NCBI GenBank assembly: GCA_034432855.1
Contig: DAOUBA010000243.1
Location: 1-35,960 of the forward strand
Length of the DNA stretch: 35,960 bases
Reading direction: 5' to 3'
Source of the DNA: DAOUBA01 sp034432855
GTDB lineage: Bacteria > Chloroflexota > Anaerolineae > B4-G1
Shown: positions 15,280-26,864 of the stretch, piece by piece
Position numbering within the stretch: the first letter of the stretch is position 1
Layout of the letters: each line of letters starts with the position of its first letter
Translations under genes and position numbers: made by a program
The notes under the pieces: generated by a model
Database searches by the model: none
What the model was told of the DNA's origin: nothing
The model's input: the letters and a program-made list of their open reading frames with translations, nothing else

Positions 15280-15573
15280 CTAAACCCCTTCGAACAACTC
15301 CAGCCGCTGGCCCGCTGCCAGGGTGACTATGGCCTTTCTCCACTGCGGCGCGCGCACGATCCCGCGACGTCCGCGTCGTCTGGTGATCTTGGCCGGCATG
15401 TTCATCACGTTGACCGCCTCGACGTCTACCCCAAAGACGGACTCGACGGCCCGCTTCACGTCAATTTTGTTTGCTCGCCGGTCTACGATAAAGGCGTACT
15501 GGCGCAACTCGCCGGCCTGATAGCGCGTCTTTTCCGTATCAATCGGTCGGATGAGCACCTTGTAGGGATCCAT
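15280..15573 (-). CDS. rplW: 50S ribosomal protein L23
   Basis: A 97-residue protein: VLIRPIDTEKTRYQ, YAFIVDRRANKIDVKRAVES VFGVDVEAVNVMNMPAKITR RRGRRG. L23 is the tunnel-exit docking site for trigger factor and SRP. Between rplD (7 bases away) and rplB. Confidence 0.98.
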   Translation of the reverse strand: MDPYKVLIRPIDTEKTRYQAGELRQYAFIVDRRANKIDVKRAVESVFGVDVEAVNVMNMPAKITRRRGRRGIVRAPQWRKAIVTLAAGQRLELFEGV

Positions 15574-15580
15574 CGTTCAC

Positions 15581-16201
15581 CTACCCCAAAATACGCTCAA
15601 TTACCTGCAATGCCCCTAGCGGCATCAACACCTGGTCGCACCCCAGCAAATCGCGGACGTTCAGATAACTGGCACGCAACGTCTTTACCCGGGGCAGGTT
15701 ACGCGCCGACTTTTCGACTACCTCGTCGCGTTCTGGCAGCAAGATCAGCACGCGTTGTTCCAGGCCGAGATTGCTCAGCACCTTCTCCATCTCCCCGGTT
15801 TTGGGAGTTTCCAGCTCCAACGCATCCACGACGACGACCTGCTTCTCCGCCGCCTTGGCCGATAAGGCCGAACGCACTGCCGCGCGCCGCATCTTGCGTG
15901 GCATATTCTTGGTGTACCGGCGCGGTTGCGGCCCGTGGGCGATCCCGCCGCCGACGAACAGGTTGGCATTGCGGCTCCCGTGGCGCGCCCGCCCGGTATG
16001 CTTCTGCCGATACCACTTGGCCTTGGTACGGTTCACTTCACCGCGCGTCTTGGTCTTGTGCGTGCCCAGACGTGCGTTTGCCTGCTGCCGCACCAGCGCC
16101 TGATGCATGAGCGGCACGTTGACCGGCACCTCAAAGACGTTGGGATGCAATTCGACCTCGCCGATCTTTTTCCCTTTGGTGTTGTACAACGGAACAACCA
16201 T
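15581..16201 (-). CDS. rplD: 50S ribosomal protein L4
   Basis: A 206-residue protein. Landmarks are the tunnel-loop region KTKTRGEVNRTKAKWYRQKH TGRARHGS and GGIAHGPQPRRYTKNMPRKM RR, then a Rossmann-like C-terminal half. The ATG at 16201 with GAGG seven bases upstream is preferred; a GTG at 16213 overlapping the rplC stop is in frame. In enterobacteria L4 represses the S10 operon by acting on its leader; no such leader was recognised. Confidence 0.97.
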   Translation of the reverse strand: MVVPLYNTKGKKIGEVELHPNVFEVPVNVPLMHQALVRQQANARLGTHKTKTRGEVNRTKAKWYRQKHTGRARHGSRNANLFVGGGIAHGPQPRRYTKNMPRKMRRAAVRSALSAKAAEKQVVVVDALELETPKTGEMEKVLSNLGLEQRVLILLPERDEVVEKSARNLPRVKTLRASYLNVRDLLGCDQVLMPLGALQVIERILG

Positions 16202-16209
16202 GATATTCC

Positions 16210-16866
16210 TCACTCGCCCCGCTGTTTCGCCAACTCACCAGACTTGCGTGCCTGTTTGATCATCACCAACCCGCCGTTGGCCCCCGGCACGCTACCACGC
16301 ACCGCGAGCAGGTTGCGCTCCGCATCCACCAATTCCACCTGCAGGTTCTGGGCCGATACGCGCGCATTACCCATGCGACCGGCCATGCGCTGTCCCTTCC
16401 AGATGTGTCCCGGGCTACTGGTCGCGCCGATGGAGCCTGCCCGGCGTTGCCGGTCCGACTGGCCGTGCGTCTTGGGCCCACCCTTGAAGTGATGCCGTTT
16501 GACCAGGCCGGCGAACCCACGCCCCTTCGAGACGCCGATGACGTCCACGCGATCACCCACTTCAAAGACATCCACCAGGATACGGTCCCCCTTGGTGGCC
16601 GTCTCACCCTTGCGCAGGCGAAACTCGCGCAGGTGGCGTAGCATGGGCAACTCGTTGCGCTTCAGGTGTCCTTTCTCGCCGCCGCTCAACCGCCGTGGCT
16701 CCACCTCCTCAAAGCCCAATTGGACGGCGTCGTAGCCATCCCGTTCACGTGTCTTGACCTGAATCACGTAGCAGGGGCCGGCCTCGATGACCGTCACCGG
16801 GACGGCCTCGCCGCTCTCGGTGAATATCTGTGTCATTCCAACCTTTTTGCCGATGATCGCTTTCAC
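16210..16866 (-). CDS. rplC: 50S ribosomal protein L3
   Basis: A 218-residue protein: KAIIGKKVGMTQIFTESGEA V at the start, then SKGRGFAGLVKRHHFKGGPK THGQS, GSIGATSSPGHIWKGQRMAG RMG. The GTG at 16866 is chosen because AGGGG lies seven bases upstream and the family start is V/M-K-A-I-I-G-K-K-V-G-M-T. L3 reaches towards the peptidyl-transferase centre. The 96-base gap to rpsJ is filled by a palindromic repeat. Confidence 0.97.
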   Translation of the reverse strand: MKAIIGKKVGMTQIFTESGEAVPVTVIEAGPCYVIQVKTRERDGYDAVQLGFEEVEPRRLSGGEKGHLKRNELPMLRHLREFRLRKGETATKGDRILVDVFEVGDRVDVIGVSKGRGFAGLVKRHHFKGGPKTHGQSDRQRRAGSIGATSSPGHIWKGQRMAGRMGNARVSAQNLQVELVDAERNLLAVRGSVPGANGGLVMIKQARKSGELAKQRGE

Positions 16867-16901
16867 ACGAACACCCCTCATCGAAATGACGTGCCGAAAA
16901 A

Positions 16902-16968
16902 TAGGGGCAACGCATTCTCACCATCCTGCTGGTGAAGGCGCCGCCTGTGGAATACGTCGCCCCTACAG
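16902..16968. repeat. MITE-like palindromic repeat, rpsJ-rplC spacer
   Basis: Long imperfect terminal inverted repeats: TAGGGGCAACGCATTC at 16902-16917 pairs with GGAATACGTCGCCCCTA at 16949-16965. An inner perfect hairpin TCACCA/TGGTGA (16918-16923 and 16930-16935) lies between. On the transcribed strand the element begins CTGTAGGGG, and its TAG is the rpsJ stop codon. There is no ORF in it. Confidence 0.8.
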
Positions 16969-17271
16969 TTTGATTTCGATGTCTACGCCAGCGGGCAGAT
17001 TCAACCGCATCAAGGAATCAATGGTCTTATTGTCTGGCTCGATGACATCGATCAGCCGCTTGTGCGTGCGGATCTCGAAATGCTCGTGTGAGTCCTTATC
17101 TATGAACGTCGAGCGCCGCACAGTGAAGCGTTCGATCTTGGTTGGCAGGGGTACGGGTCCTATCACCGTCGCGCCTGACCGCTCCGCGGTCTCGACGATA
17201 CGCTTGGCCGACTCGTCGAGCACGCGATGATCGTACGCCTTCAAGCGGATGCGGATCTTCTGCTTGGCCAT
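16963..17271 (-). CDS. rpsJ: 30S ribosomal protein S10
   Basis: A 102-residue protein: KQKIRIRLKAYDHRVLDESA KRI, GATVIGPVPLPTKIERFTVR RS, and the C-terminal LINRLNLPAGVDIEI-type end (here SLMRLNLPAGVDIEIKL). S10 is in the head of the small subunit and, with NusB, acts in transcription antitermination. It starts eight bases after tuf. The TAG stop is supplied by the start of the palindromic repeat. Confidence 0.98.
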   Translation of the reverse strand: MAKQKIRIRLKAYDHRVLDESAKRIVETAERSGATVIGPVPLPTKIERFTVRRSTFIDKDSHEHFEIRTHKRLIDVIEPDNKTIDSLMRLNLPAGVDIEIKL

Positions 17272-17279
17272 ACCACTAC

Positions 17280-18497
17280 CTAGTCCAGAATCTTGGTCAC
17301 GACACCCGCACCGACGGTCAGACCGCCTTCACGGATGGCGAAACGGAAGCCCTCCTCGACGGCAACCGGCTCGATCAGTTTGACTTCCAGGTTGACGTTG
17401 TCGCCAGGCATCACCATCTCGACCCCTTCCGGCAGGGTGATCTCGCCGGTCACGTCCATCGTGCGGATGTAGAACTGCGGGCGGTAGCCGCTGAAGAACG
17501 CCTTGTGACGACCGCCTTCTTCCTTCTGCAGCACGTACACCTCACTCATAAAGTGCTTGTGCGGCTTGATGGTGCCGGGGATGGCGACGACCTGACCGCG
17601 CTCCACCTCGTCGCGATCCACGCCACGCAGCAGCAGTCCAGCGTTGTCGCCCGCCACGACCTTATCCAGCGTCTTGTGGAACATTTCCATCGAGGTCACC
17701 ACGGTACGGCGCGGTTCCTCGCGCAACCCCACGATCTCGACCTCGGTCATGGGCAGCAACGTACCGCGCTCCACGCGGCCGGTAACGACCGTGCCACGGC
17801 CCTTGATCGAAAAGACATCCTCGATGGGCATCAGGAACGGCTTGTCCTCGTCGCGCACGGGAGTAGGAATGTACTCGTCAATCACGCGCATCAGTTCCCA
17901 GATGCACTTGTACTCCGGCGCGTCCAGGTCGGTGCTCGTGCTGGTCAGCGCCTGCAGCGCGCTACCCCGCACGATGGGCGTCTCGTCACCCGGGAAGCCG
18001 TAGCCGTCGAGCAATTCGCGCAACTCCAACTCGACCAGTTCGAGCAACTCCGGGTCGTCCATCAGGTCCACCTTGTTCAGGAAGACGACGATGGCCGGCA
18101 CGTTCACCTGGCGGGCCAGGAGCACGTGTTCGCGCGTCTGCGGCATCGGGCCATCCGCAGCGGAAACGACCAGGATGGCACCATCCATCTGCGCCGCCCC
18201 GGTGATCATGTTCTTGATATAGTCACGGTGGCCGGGGCAGTCAATGTGGGCATAGTGCCGCTTGTCCGTCTCATACTCGACGTGCGCGATGGCCACGGTC
18301 AGAATCTTGGTCGCGTCACGACGGAACATCTTCGCGTCTGCTTTCGCCACCTCGTCGTATGACTGGTACTGGGCATGCCCCTTCATGGCAAGCACCTTGG
18401 TGATGGCTGCCGTGAGGGTGGTCTTGCCATGGTCAATGTGACCGATGGTGCCCACGTTGATATGAGGCTTTACACGTTCGTATACTTCCTTTGACAT
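17280..18497 (-). CDS. tuf: Elongation factor Tu, with non-canonical switch I
   Basis: A 405-residue GTPase that delivers aminoacyl-tRNA to the ribosome. The P-loop GHIDHGKTT (residues 19-27), DCPGH (86-90), NKVD (141-144) and the domain 2/3 motifs (IKGRGTVVTGRVERG, FFSGYRPQFYIRT) are present. Switch I is unusual: the near-universal ARGITI is replaced by RRDATKILTV (59-68), with Thr67 probably the Mg-coordinating threonine, and PGHAD reads PGHRD (Arg91). The frame was checked by hand and the alternative frames carry stops, so this is not a compensated frameshift. A good SD AGGAG lies before the ATG. Confidence 0.96.
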   Translation of the reverse strand: MSKEVYERVKPHINVGTIGHIDHGKTTLTAAITKVLAMKGHAQYQSYDEVAKADAKMFRRDATKILTVAIAHVEYETDKRHYAHIDCPGHRDYIKNMITGAAQMDGAILVVSAADGPMPQTREHVLLARQVNVPAIVVFLNKVDLMDDPELLELVELELRELLDGYGFPGDETPIVRGSALQALTSTSTDLDAPEYKCIWELMRVIDEYIPTPVRDEDKPFLMPIEDVFSIKGRGTVVTGRVERGTLLPMTEVEIVGLREEPRRTVVTSMEMFHKTLDKVVAGDNAGLLLRGVDRDEVERGQVVAIPGTIKPHKHFMSEVYVLQKEEGGRHKAFFSGYRPQFYIRTMDVTGEITLPEGVEMVMPGDNVNLEVKLIEPVAVEEGFRFAIREGGLTVGAGVVTKILD

Positions 18498-18533
18498 TTC
18501 TCGCTCCTTTCGGATGATATGACGCTCTTGACT

Positions 18534-20612
18534 TTACCAATCTCCGCCAGAGATAATGGCGTTCATCCGCTGTTGATCAACCTGCGCGTAATGGTGAAAC
18601 TCCATCGTAAAGGTGCCTCGTCCCTGCGTCAGACTGCGCAGGTCGGTGGCATATCCGAACATCTTTGCCAACGGGACAAAAGCCCGGATTGCCTGCACTC
18701 CACCCGCCCGCGAGGCCATCTCGCGGATCTCGGCCCCACGGGCGTTCAAATCCCCGGTCACCTCGCCGGTATAGGCCTCCGGCACAACGACCTCCAGGTC
18801 CATCACCGGCTCCAACAAAACCGGCCCGGCCTTCTCCACGGCCTGGTTGAAGGCCAGCGTGCCCGCCGCCTTGAAAGCCAGTTCCGAGGACGTCTCCTCA
18901 TCCACCTCCGCCCTGAGCAAACGGGCTTTCACGTCTACCAGCCGGTAACCGGCCAGCACACCGCTCTCCATCGCCTCGCGGCAGCCTCGCTCGACCGCCT
19001 CGACCCACACCGACTGTATGCGTCGGTCGTCGGTGTCGTCTTCGAAGACGAAACCTGCTCCGCTGGGCAGAGGCTCTACCGCCAGCCAGACGTGGCCGAA
19101 ATGCATCCGCCCACCTGTCTGCCGCTCGAAGAGCCCCTCGCCTTCCGCGCTTCGCGTGATCGTCTCGCGGTAACTGACTCGCGGGCGGCTCACCCGCCCC
19201 GCCACGCCGAACTCGCGCAACAGCCGGTCGGTCAGAATCTCCAGGTGCAACTCTCCCATCCCGGAGATAAGCGTCTGGCCGGTGTTCTCGTCAACCCGCA
19301 CCACGAAAGTGGGGTCTTCCTCGGCCAATCGGCGCAGCCCCTCGTCCAGCCGCTCCTGGTCAGCAGCCGTTCTGGGCTCAATCGCCACCGAGATGACCGG
19401 CTCCGGGAAGGAGATTGCCTCCAGGACAATGGGCCCATTGGGCGCACACAGCGTCTCGCCGGTGAAAGTGTCTTTCAGCCCCACCGTCGCCCCGATATCG
19501 CCTGCGCTCAACTCCTGAACCTCTTCCCGGCGGTCGGCGAACATACGCAGCAACTTGCCGATGCGCTCCTTGCTGCGTTTGGTGGCGTTGATCACGCCCG
19601 ACCCGACCTTCACCTTCCCAGAGTAGACCCGGAGATAGGCCAGTCGGCCCACGTAGGGGTCGCTGGCGATCTTGAAGACCAGAGCCGCCAGCGGCGCATT
19701 GGGATCGGCCAGGCGAGTCTCCGTCTTCTTGGTGTACGGGTTGATCCCTTCCACCGGCGGGATATCCAATGGCGATGGCAGATAATCCACCACTGCATCG
19801 AGCAGGGGCTGGATACCCTTGTTCCGCAACGCCGAGCCGCACAAGACGGGATACAAGCGCCCGGCAATCGTTGCTCGCCGCAAAGCCTGGCGTAACTGCG
19901 CCGCCGTGATCTCCTGCTCATCCAGGTAGAGCGCCATCAGCCCATCATCGGTCTCGACGATCTGCTCGAGAGCGCGTTCGCGCGCCTGGCATGCCGTATC
20001 CACCAACTCGGGCGGGATCTCTACGACCTCGGGCGATGTTCCCAACTCGTCCGTCCACACGATGGCCTGCATCTCCAGCAGATCGATCACCCCACGGAAA
20101 GCAGACTCGCTGCCGATGGGCCACTGCACGGTGACGGCGTCGGGAGAAAGACGCTCACGGATCGTTTCGACGGCGTGGGCAAAGTCGGCGCCCAATTTAT
20201 CCATCTTGTTAACGAAGGCGACAAGCGGCACGCCGAACCCCTGTGCCTGTCGCCATACCGTCTCCGACTGCGGCTCCACGCCGGCCACCCCGTCGAAGAC
20301 GACGATACCGCCATCCAGGACACGCAGGCTGCGTTGCACCTCGGCAGTGAAGTCAATGTGTCCCGGAGTATCCACGATGTTAATCTGATGATCACGCCAG
20401 AAGCAGGTCACCGCCGCCGCAGTGATCGTGATCCCACGCTCCCGCTCCTGGATCATCCAGTCCGTGACCGTCGTCCCTTCGTCCACGTTCCCCATGCGAT
20501 GGGTGCGACCGGTGTAGAAGAGGATGCGCTCCGTCGTCGTCGTCTTGCCCGCGTCAATGTGGGCAATGATGCCGATATTGCGAATGCGACTAAGCGGGTT
20601 CTGCGTGACCAT
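18534..20612 (-). CDS. fusA: Elongation factor G
   Basis: A 692-residue translocase GTPase. The P-loop AHIDAGKTTTTERI (17-30), RERGITITAAA switch I, VDTPGHIDFTAEV, FVNKMDK and the domain V signature FGYATDLRSLTQGRGTFTM are present. The domain IV tip that normally reads YHDVDSSE reads VDEETSSE here, so the conserved histidine is replaced by Asp571. No SD can be seen: the 65 bases before the ATG are a degenerate ACGTAAA-type repeat. It sits in the canonical rpsL-rpsG-fusA-tuf order. Confidence 0.96.
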   Translation of the reverse strand: MVTQNPLSRIRNIGIIAHIDAGKTTTTERILFYTGRTHRMGNVDEGTTVTDWMIQERERGITITAAAVTCFWRDHQINIVDTPGHIDFTAEVQRSLRVLDGGIVVFDGVAGVEPQSETVWRQAQGFGVPLVAFVNKMDKLGADFAHAVETIRERLSPDAVTVQWPIGSESAFRGVIDLLEMQAIVWTDELGTSPEVVEIPPELVDTACQARERALEQIVETDDGLMALYLDEQEITAAQLRQALRRATIAGRLYPVLCGSALRNKGIQPLLDAVVDYLPSPLDIPPVEGINPYTKKTETRLADPNAPLAALVFKIASDPYVGRLAYLRVYSGKVKVGSGVINATKRSKERIGKLLRMFADRREEVQELSAGDIGATVGLKDTFTGETLCAPNGPIVLEAISFPEPVISVAIEPRTAADQERLDEGLRRLAEEDPTFVVRVDENTGQTLISGMGELHLEILTDRLLREFGVAGRVSRPRVSYRETITRSAEGEGLFERQTGGRMHFGHVWLAVEPLPSGAGFVFEDDTDDRRIQSVWVEAVERGCREAMESGVLAGYRLVDVKARLLRAEVDEETSSELAFKAAGTLAFNQAVEKAGPVLLEPVMDLEVVVPEAYTGEVTGDLNARGAEIREMASRAGGVQAIRAFVPLAKMFGYATDLRSLTQGRGTFTMEFHHYAQVDQQRMNAIISGGDW

Positions 20613-20677
20613 GGCGACGTAAAACGTAAACCGTAAAGCGTAAGACGTAATTACGCATACGTTTTACGCATTACGTA
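20613..20677. repeat. ACGTAAAA-type degenerate repeat, rpsG-fusA spacer
   Basis: The whole spacer is a chain of degenerate 7-8 base units: ACGTAAA, ACGTAAA, CCGTAAA, GCGTAAG, ACGTAA, then the inverted form TTACGC, ATACGTTTTACGC, ATTACGTA. The two orientations could fold into a stem around ACGTAATTACG. A related sequence (TTTACCTTTTACGCC, GGATTACG) precedes clpC near 27938-27967. Confidence 0.85.
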
Positions 20678-21148
20678 CTACCACCGATAGTGCGCGAAGG
20701 CCCGGTTGGCCTCGGCCATCCTGTGCGTGTCTTCCTTCCTCTTGAACGCTGCTCCGGTCTCACGCACAGCATCCAACAGTTCGGAGGCCAGTTTTTCGGC
20801 CATTGACTTACCCGGGCGGCTTCTCGCCGCTGCCAGTATCCAGCGTATCGCCAGACTCACCTGGCGATCCGGCGGCACCTCCAACGGAATCTGGTACGTG
20901 GACCCACCCACGCGGCGTGGTTTGACCTCCAGTACCGGAGAGACGTTCTTCAACGCCTGTTCGAGCACTTCCAGCGGAGGCCGCTTTGCCTGCTCGGCCA
21001 CGATATCCAGCGTCTCGTACACAATGCGCTCGGCGAGGCTCTTCTTGCCCTTCTTCATGATCTTGTTAATGAACTGGGCCACTATGACGCTCTGGTAACG
21101 CACGTCAGGTGCGATCTGTCGCTTGGGCGGACGATACCGTCTGGGCAT
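20678..21148 (-). CDS. rpsG: 30S ribosomal protein S7
   Basis: A 156-residue helical protein that nucleates assembly of the 16S head. Landmarks are MPRRYRPPKRQIAPDVRYQS, IVAQFINKIMKKGKKSLAER and ARSRPGKSMAEKLASELLDA, with the C-terminal HRMAEANRAFAHYRW end. It follows rpsL after 13 bases. Confidence 0.98.
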   Translation of the reverse strand: MPRRYRPPKRQIAPDVRYQSVIVAQFINKIMKKGKKSLAERIVYETLDIVAEQAKRPPLEVLEQALKNVSPVLEVKPRRVGGSTYQIPLEVPPDRQVSLAIRWILAAARSRPGKSMAEKLASELLDAVRETGAAFKRKEDTHRMAEANRAFAHYRW

Positions 21149-21161
21149 ACCTCACCTGCCT

Positions 21162-21581
21162 TTAACTCTTGGGACGCTTGGTGCCATACTGTGAACGTTG
21201 TTGTTTGCGGCCCTCTACGCCTGTGGCGTCAATCGCTCCTCGTATGACGTGATAGCGCACGCCGGGCAGGTCCCTCACGCGGCCACCGCGCACCAGCACC
21301 ACCGAGTGCTCCTGCAACGTATGCCCCTCGCCGGGGATGTAAGCGGTGACCTCGATCCCGTTCGACAGGCGCACGCGGGCGATCTTGCGCAACGCCGAGT
21401 TCGGCTTCTTGGGCGTCATTGTGCGCACCTGTGTGCAGACGCCGCGCTTCTGCGGCGCACCCTTGGGCTGCTGATAGCGCTTCTGCTTCATGGAGTTGAA
21501 GCGGTATTGCAGCGCCGGTGCTTTGGACTTGTGCGTCTTGGGCTTTCTGCCCTTGCGAATCAACTGATTGATGGTGGGCAC
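21162..21581 (-). CDS. rpsL: 30S ribosomal protein S12
   Basis: A 139-residue decoding-centre protein. It contains the streptomycin-relevant blocks TPKKPNSALRKIARVRL and PGEGHTLQEHS, and GGRVRDLPGVRYHVIRGA, whose Asp is the usual methylthiolation site. It has the longer N-terminal loop (FNSMKQKRYQQPKGAPQKRG) seen in several phyla. The GTG at 21581 is chosen because GGGAGGATAAG precedes it and it yields the family start P-T-I-N-Q-L-I-R. It is first in the long cluster, downstream of a promoter and a structured leader. Confidence 0.97.
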   Translation of the reverse strand: MPTINQLIRKGRKPKTHKSKAPALQYRFNSMKQKRYQQPKGAPQKRGVCTQVRTMTPKKPNSALRKIARVRLSNGIEVTAYIPGEGHTLQEHSVVLVRGGRVRDLPGVRYHVIRGAIDATGVEGRKQQRSQYGTKRPKS

Positions 21582-21601
21582 CTTATCCTCCCCCAAAGTC
21601 A

Positions 21602-21640
21602 GTAAAGAAGGCCATCCACCCGTACGATGGCCTCCTTTAC
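21602..21640 (-). promoter_or_regulatory. Strong leader hairpin upstream of rpsL
   Basis: Arms GTAAAG (21602-21607) and CTTTAC (21635-21640) plus AGGCCATC (21609-21616) and GATGGCCT (21626-21633) pair, with one mismatch between them and a 9-base loop. The hairpin ends about 20 bases before the rpsL start and just upstream of its SD. There is no U-run, so an intrinsic terminator is unlikely; a leader control or RNase-processing element is more plausible. Confidence 0.75.
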
Positions 21641-21668
21641 TCACACGATAATCCCATAATGTCAACCG

Positions 21669-21691
21669 GCAGCAGGGTCTCTGGCTGCTGC
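21669..21691 (-). promoter_or_regulatory. Second leader hairpin near the rpsL transcription start
   Basis: A perfect 7-base stem GCAGCAG/CTGCTGC (21669-21675 with 21685-21691) with a 9-base loop. It would form at the very 5' end of the rpsL transcript, about ten bases after the predicted start. It may protect the 5' end or take part in leader control together with the 21602-21640 hairpin. Confidence 0.6.
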
Positions 21692-21705
21692 ATTAGCGAA
21701 TACTT

Positions 21706-21733
21706 ATTTTACCACGAAATCACCAAAAGTCAA
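21706..21733 (-). promoter_or_regulatory. Sigma-70-type promoter of the rpsL cluster
   Basis: On the minus strand TTGACT (-35, 21728-21733), a 16-base spacer and TAAAAT (-10, 21706-21711). The predicted start near 21699 gives a leader of roughly 118 bases before rpsL. It lies only 18 bases after the rpoB stop, and no terminator is seen between, so the cluster may also receive read-through from rpoB. A second TTGACA at 21660-21665 lacks a good -10. Confidence 0.75.
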
Positions 21734-21750
21734 ATTCACGCCAAGGGCAT

Positions 21751-25662
<3,912 letters not shown>

Positions 25663-25730
25663 TTTCCCTTCTCCTCCCAGGATTTGACCCCAGGAATACT
25701 TATGTCACGCCATAAAATGGACGAATGAAA

Positions 25731-25758
25731 ATTATAACACGGAAAGCCGATTTGTCAA
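25731..25758 (-). promoter_or_regulatory. Perfect-consensus promoter of rpoB
   Basis: On the minus strand TTGACA (25753-25758), 16 bases, TATAAT (25731-25736). Both hexamers match the sigma-70 consensus fully. The predicted start near 25724 gives a leader of about 60 bases to the rpoB ATG. No rplJ/rplL genes or L10 leader are present upstream. Confidence 0.88.
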
Positions 25759-25797
25759 AACGCGCTACAAAACTTGCCCTGTGGAAGAGTCTGACCC

Positions 25798-25826
25798 GCT
25801 GTAGAGGGATAACCCCGCCCTACAGC
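25798..25826. repeat. Palindromic repeat with CTGTAG/CTACAG ends
   Basis: A perfect 7-base outer stem GCTGTAG/CTACAGC (25798-25804 with 25820-25826) plus an inner GGG/CCC. It lies between the acetyltransferase gene and the rpoB promoter. It shares the CTGTAG(GG) end with the palindromes at 11666-11699 and 16902-16968. It could attenuate read-through from the acetyltransferase, but no U-run follows. Confidence 0.65.
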
Positions 25827-25861
25827 GCCCGAAATCGGCAATAGACACGGAGGGTCTGAAT

Positions 25862-26848
25862 CTAGGCCAGGTCTAGTCGCATCTGGATCAGCACGCGCAG
25901 TTCCCGAAAGCCGATAGCCTTCAATGCAGCGACCAACGGCGATGTCGGTCTTGGCAACAGGCTCTCGACCATTCTTTTATGCACGCTGCCCAGGCTGACA
26001 ATCCCCTGCTGCGCCAACACGGCCTCAAAGCGGCCTTCGTGCTCCGGGGAGATTAACACTTCCAAACGATCAGGGCGCCCCCCGCTCTCTCGCAACGCAC
26101 GCACTGCCCCATAGATCGCGCCGTCTTCCTCGATCACCCACCACGACCAGCGCCGCCCTTCAAGCCAGTGGTCGAGGGTTCCTTCCCAGCCCGGCCGATA
26201 GTCTTCCTTGCGCAGTTCCAGGAGTGGACGCTGCGCGTCGCCGGCGTTAGCATACGCCAGGGCAACCAATGCTGCGCTGTCGCCGCTGCGCCCACGGCGC
26301 AACAAGGGATGCGACGGGGGTTCCCCGACCCACGGCAAACCCGCCGGGCGCAACATGTACAACGTTCTACCGACCTCACGGAAGCACAGGCTTTCATAGA
26401 GCCGGCGGGCCGCCTCGTTGTCGGCCTGCAGTTCCAGTCCTACCCAACGTCCGCCGCGCGCAGCAATATCCTCCAGTGCTACTTCGATCAACCTTCTGCC
26501 AATACCCTGCCTCTGCCAATCAGGGTGAACAGCAACATTACCGATCATAAAGCCGCCCCATTCGACCGAACGCCGCAAGGAGACGTTGCCCACCACGTGG
26601 CCATCCTCGACCCATACAAAGCCGGGTGTAGAGCCCAGGCCACTCCATGCCGGCCAGTAGAACCAACCCAATAGCGGACCCCACCGAGCGGCACGGCGCA
26701 TCTCGGCCAGCGAGGCGCGGCCGGCCGGGTCCAGCCGATCGCCAAAGGCAATGGCAATCAATTCGGCGACTGCGCCGAGGTCACGACTTGGGTCAAAGGG
26801 ACGTACCCCGGTCTGGACACCTCTCTTGTGCAGTACAGCAGCAACCAC
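25862..26848 (-). CDS. Tandem GNAT-family N-acetyltransferase
   Basis: About 328 residues with two GNAT-like halves. The first has the complete acetyl-CoA-binding motif A: GNVAVHPDWQRQGIGRRLIE (Q-x-x-G-I-G-x-x-L), followed by LELQADNEAARRLYESLCF. The second half (GDSAALVALAYANAGDAQRP, WWVIEEDGAIYGAVRAL) is more degraded and lacks a clear Q-x-x-G-x-G. The substrate is unknown. The GTG at 26848 is chosen because CGGAG lies six bases upstream and it clears the upstream gene; an in-frame ATG at 26902 would overlap that gene by 38 bases. Confidence 0.85.
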   Translation of the reverse strand: MVAAVLHKRGVQTGVRPFDPSRDLGAVAELIAIAFGDRLDPAGRASLAEMRRAARWGPLLGWFYWPAWSGLGSTPGFVWVEDGHVVGNVSLRRSVEWGGFMIGNVAVHPDWQRQGIGRRLIEVALEDIAARGGRWVGLELQADNEAARRLYESLCFREVGRTLYMLRPAGLPWVGEPPSHPLLRRGRSGDSAALVALAYANAGDAQRPLLELRKEDYRPGWEGTLDHWLEGRRWSWWVIEEDGAIYGAVRALRESGGRPDRLEVLISPEHEGRFEAVLAQQGIVSLGSVHKRMVESLLPRPTSPLVAALKAIGFRELRVLIQMRLDLA

Positions 26849-26864
26849 GGCGGTCTCCGGAACT

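Noticed and set aside
18282..18365. Compensated frameshift as the explanation for the odd EF-Tu switch I
   Set aside because: Both other frames of this stretch were read by hand and contain stop codons without restoring ARGITI.
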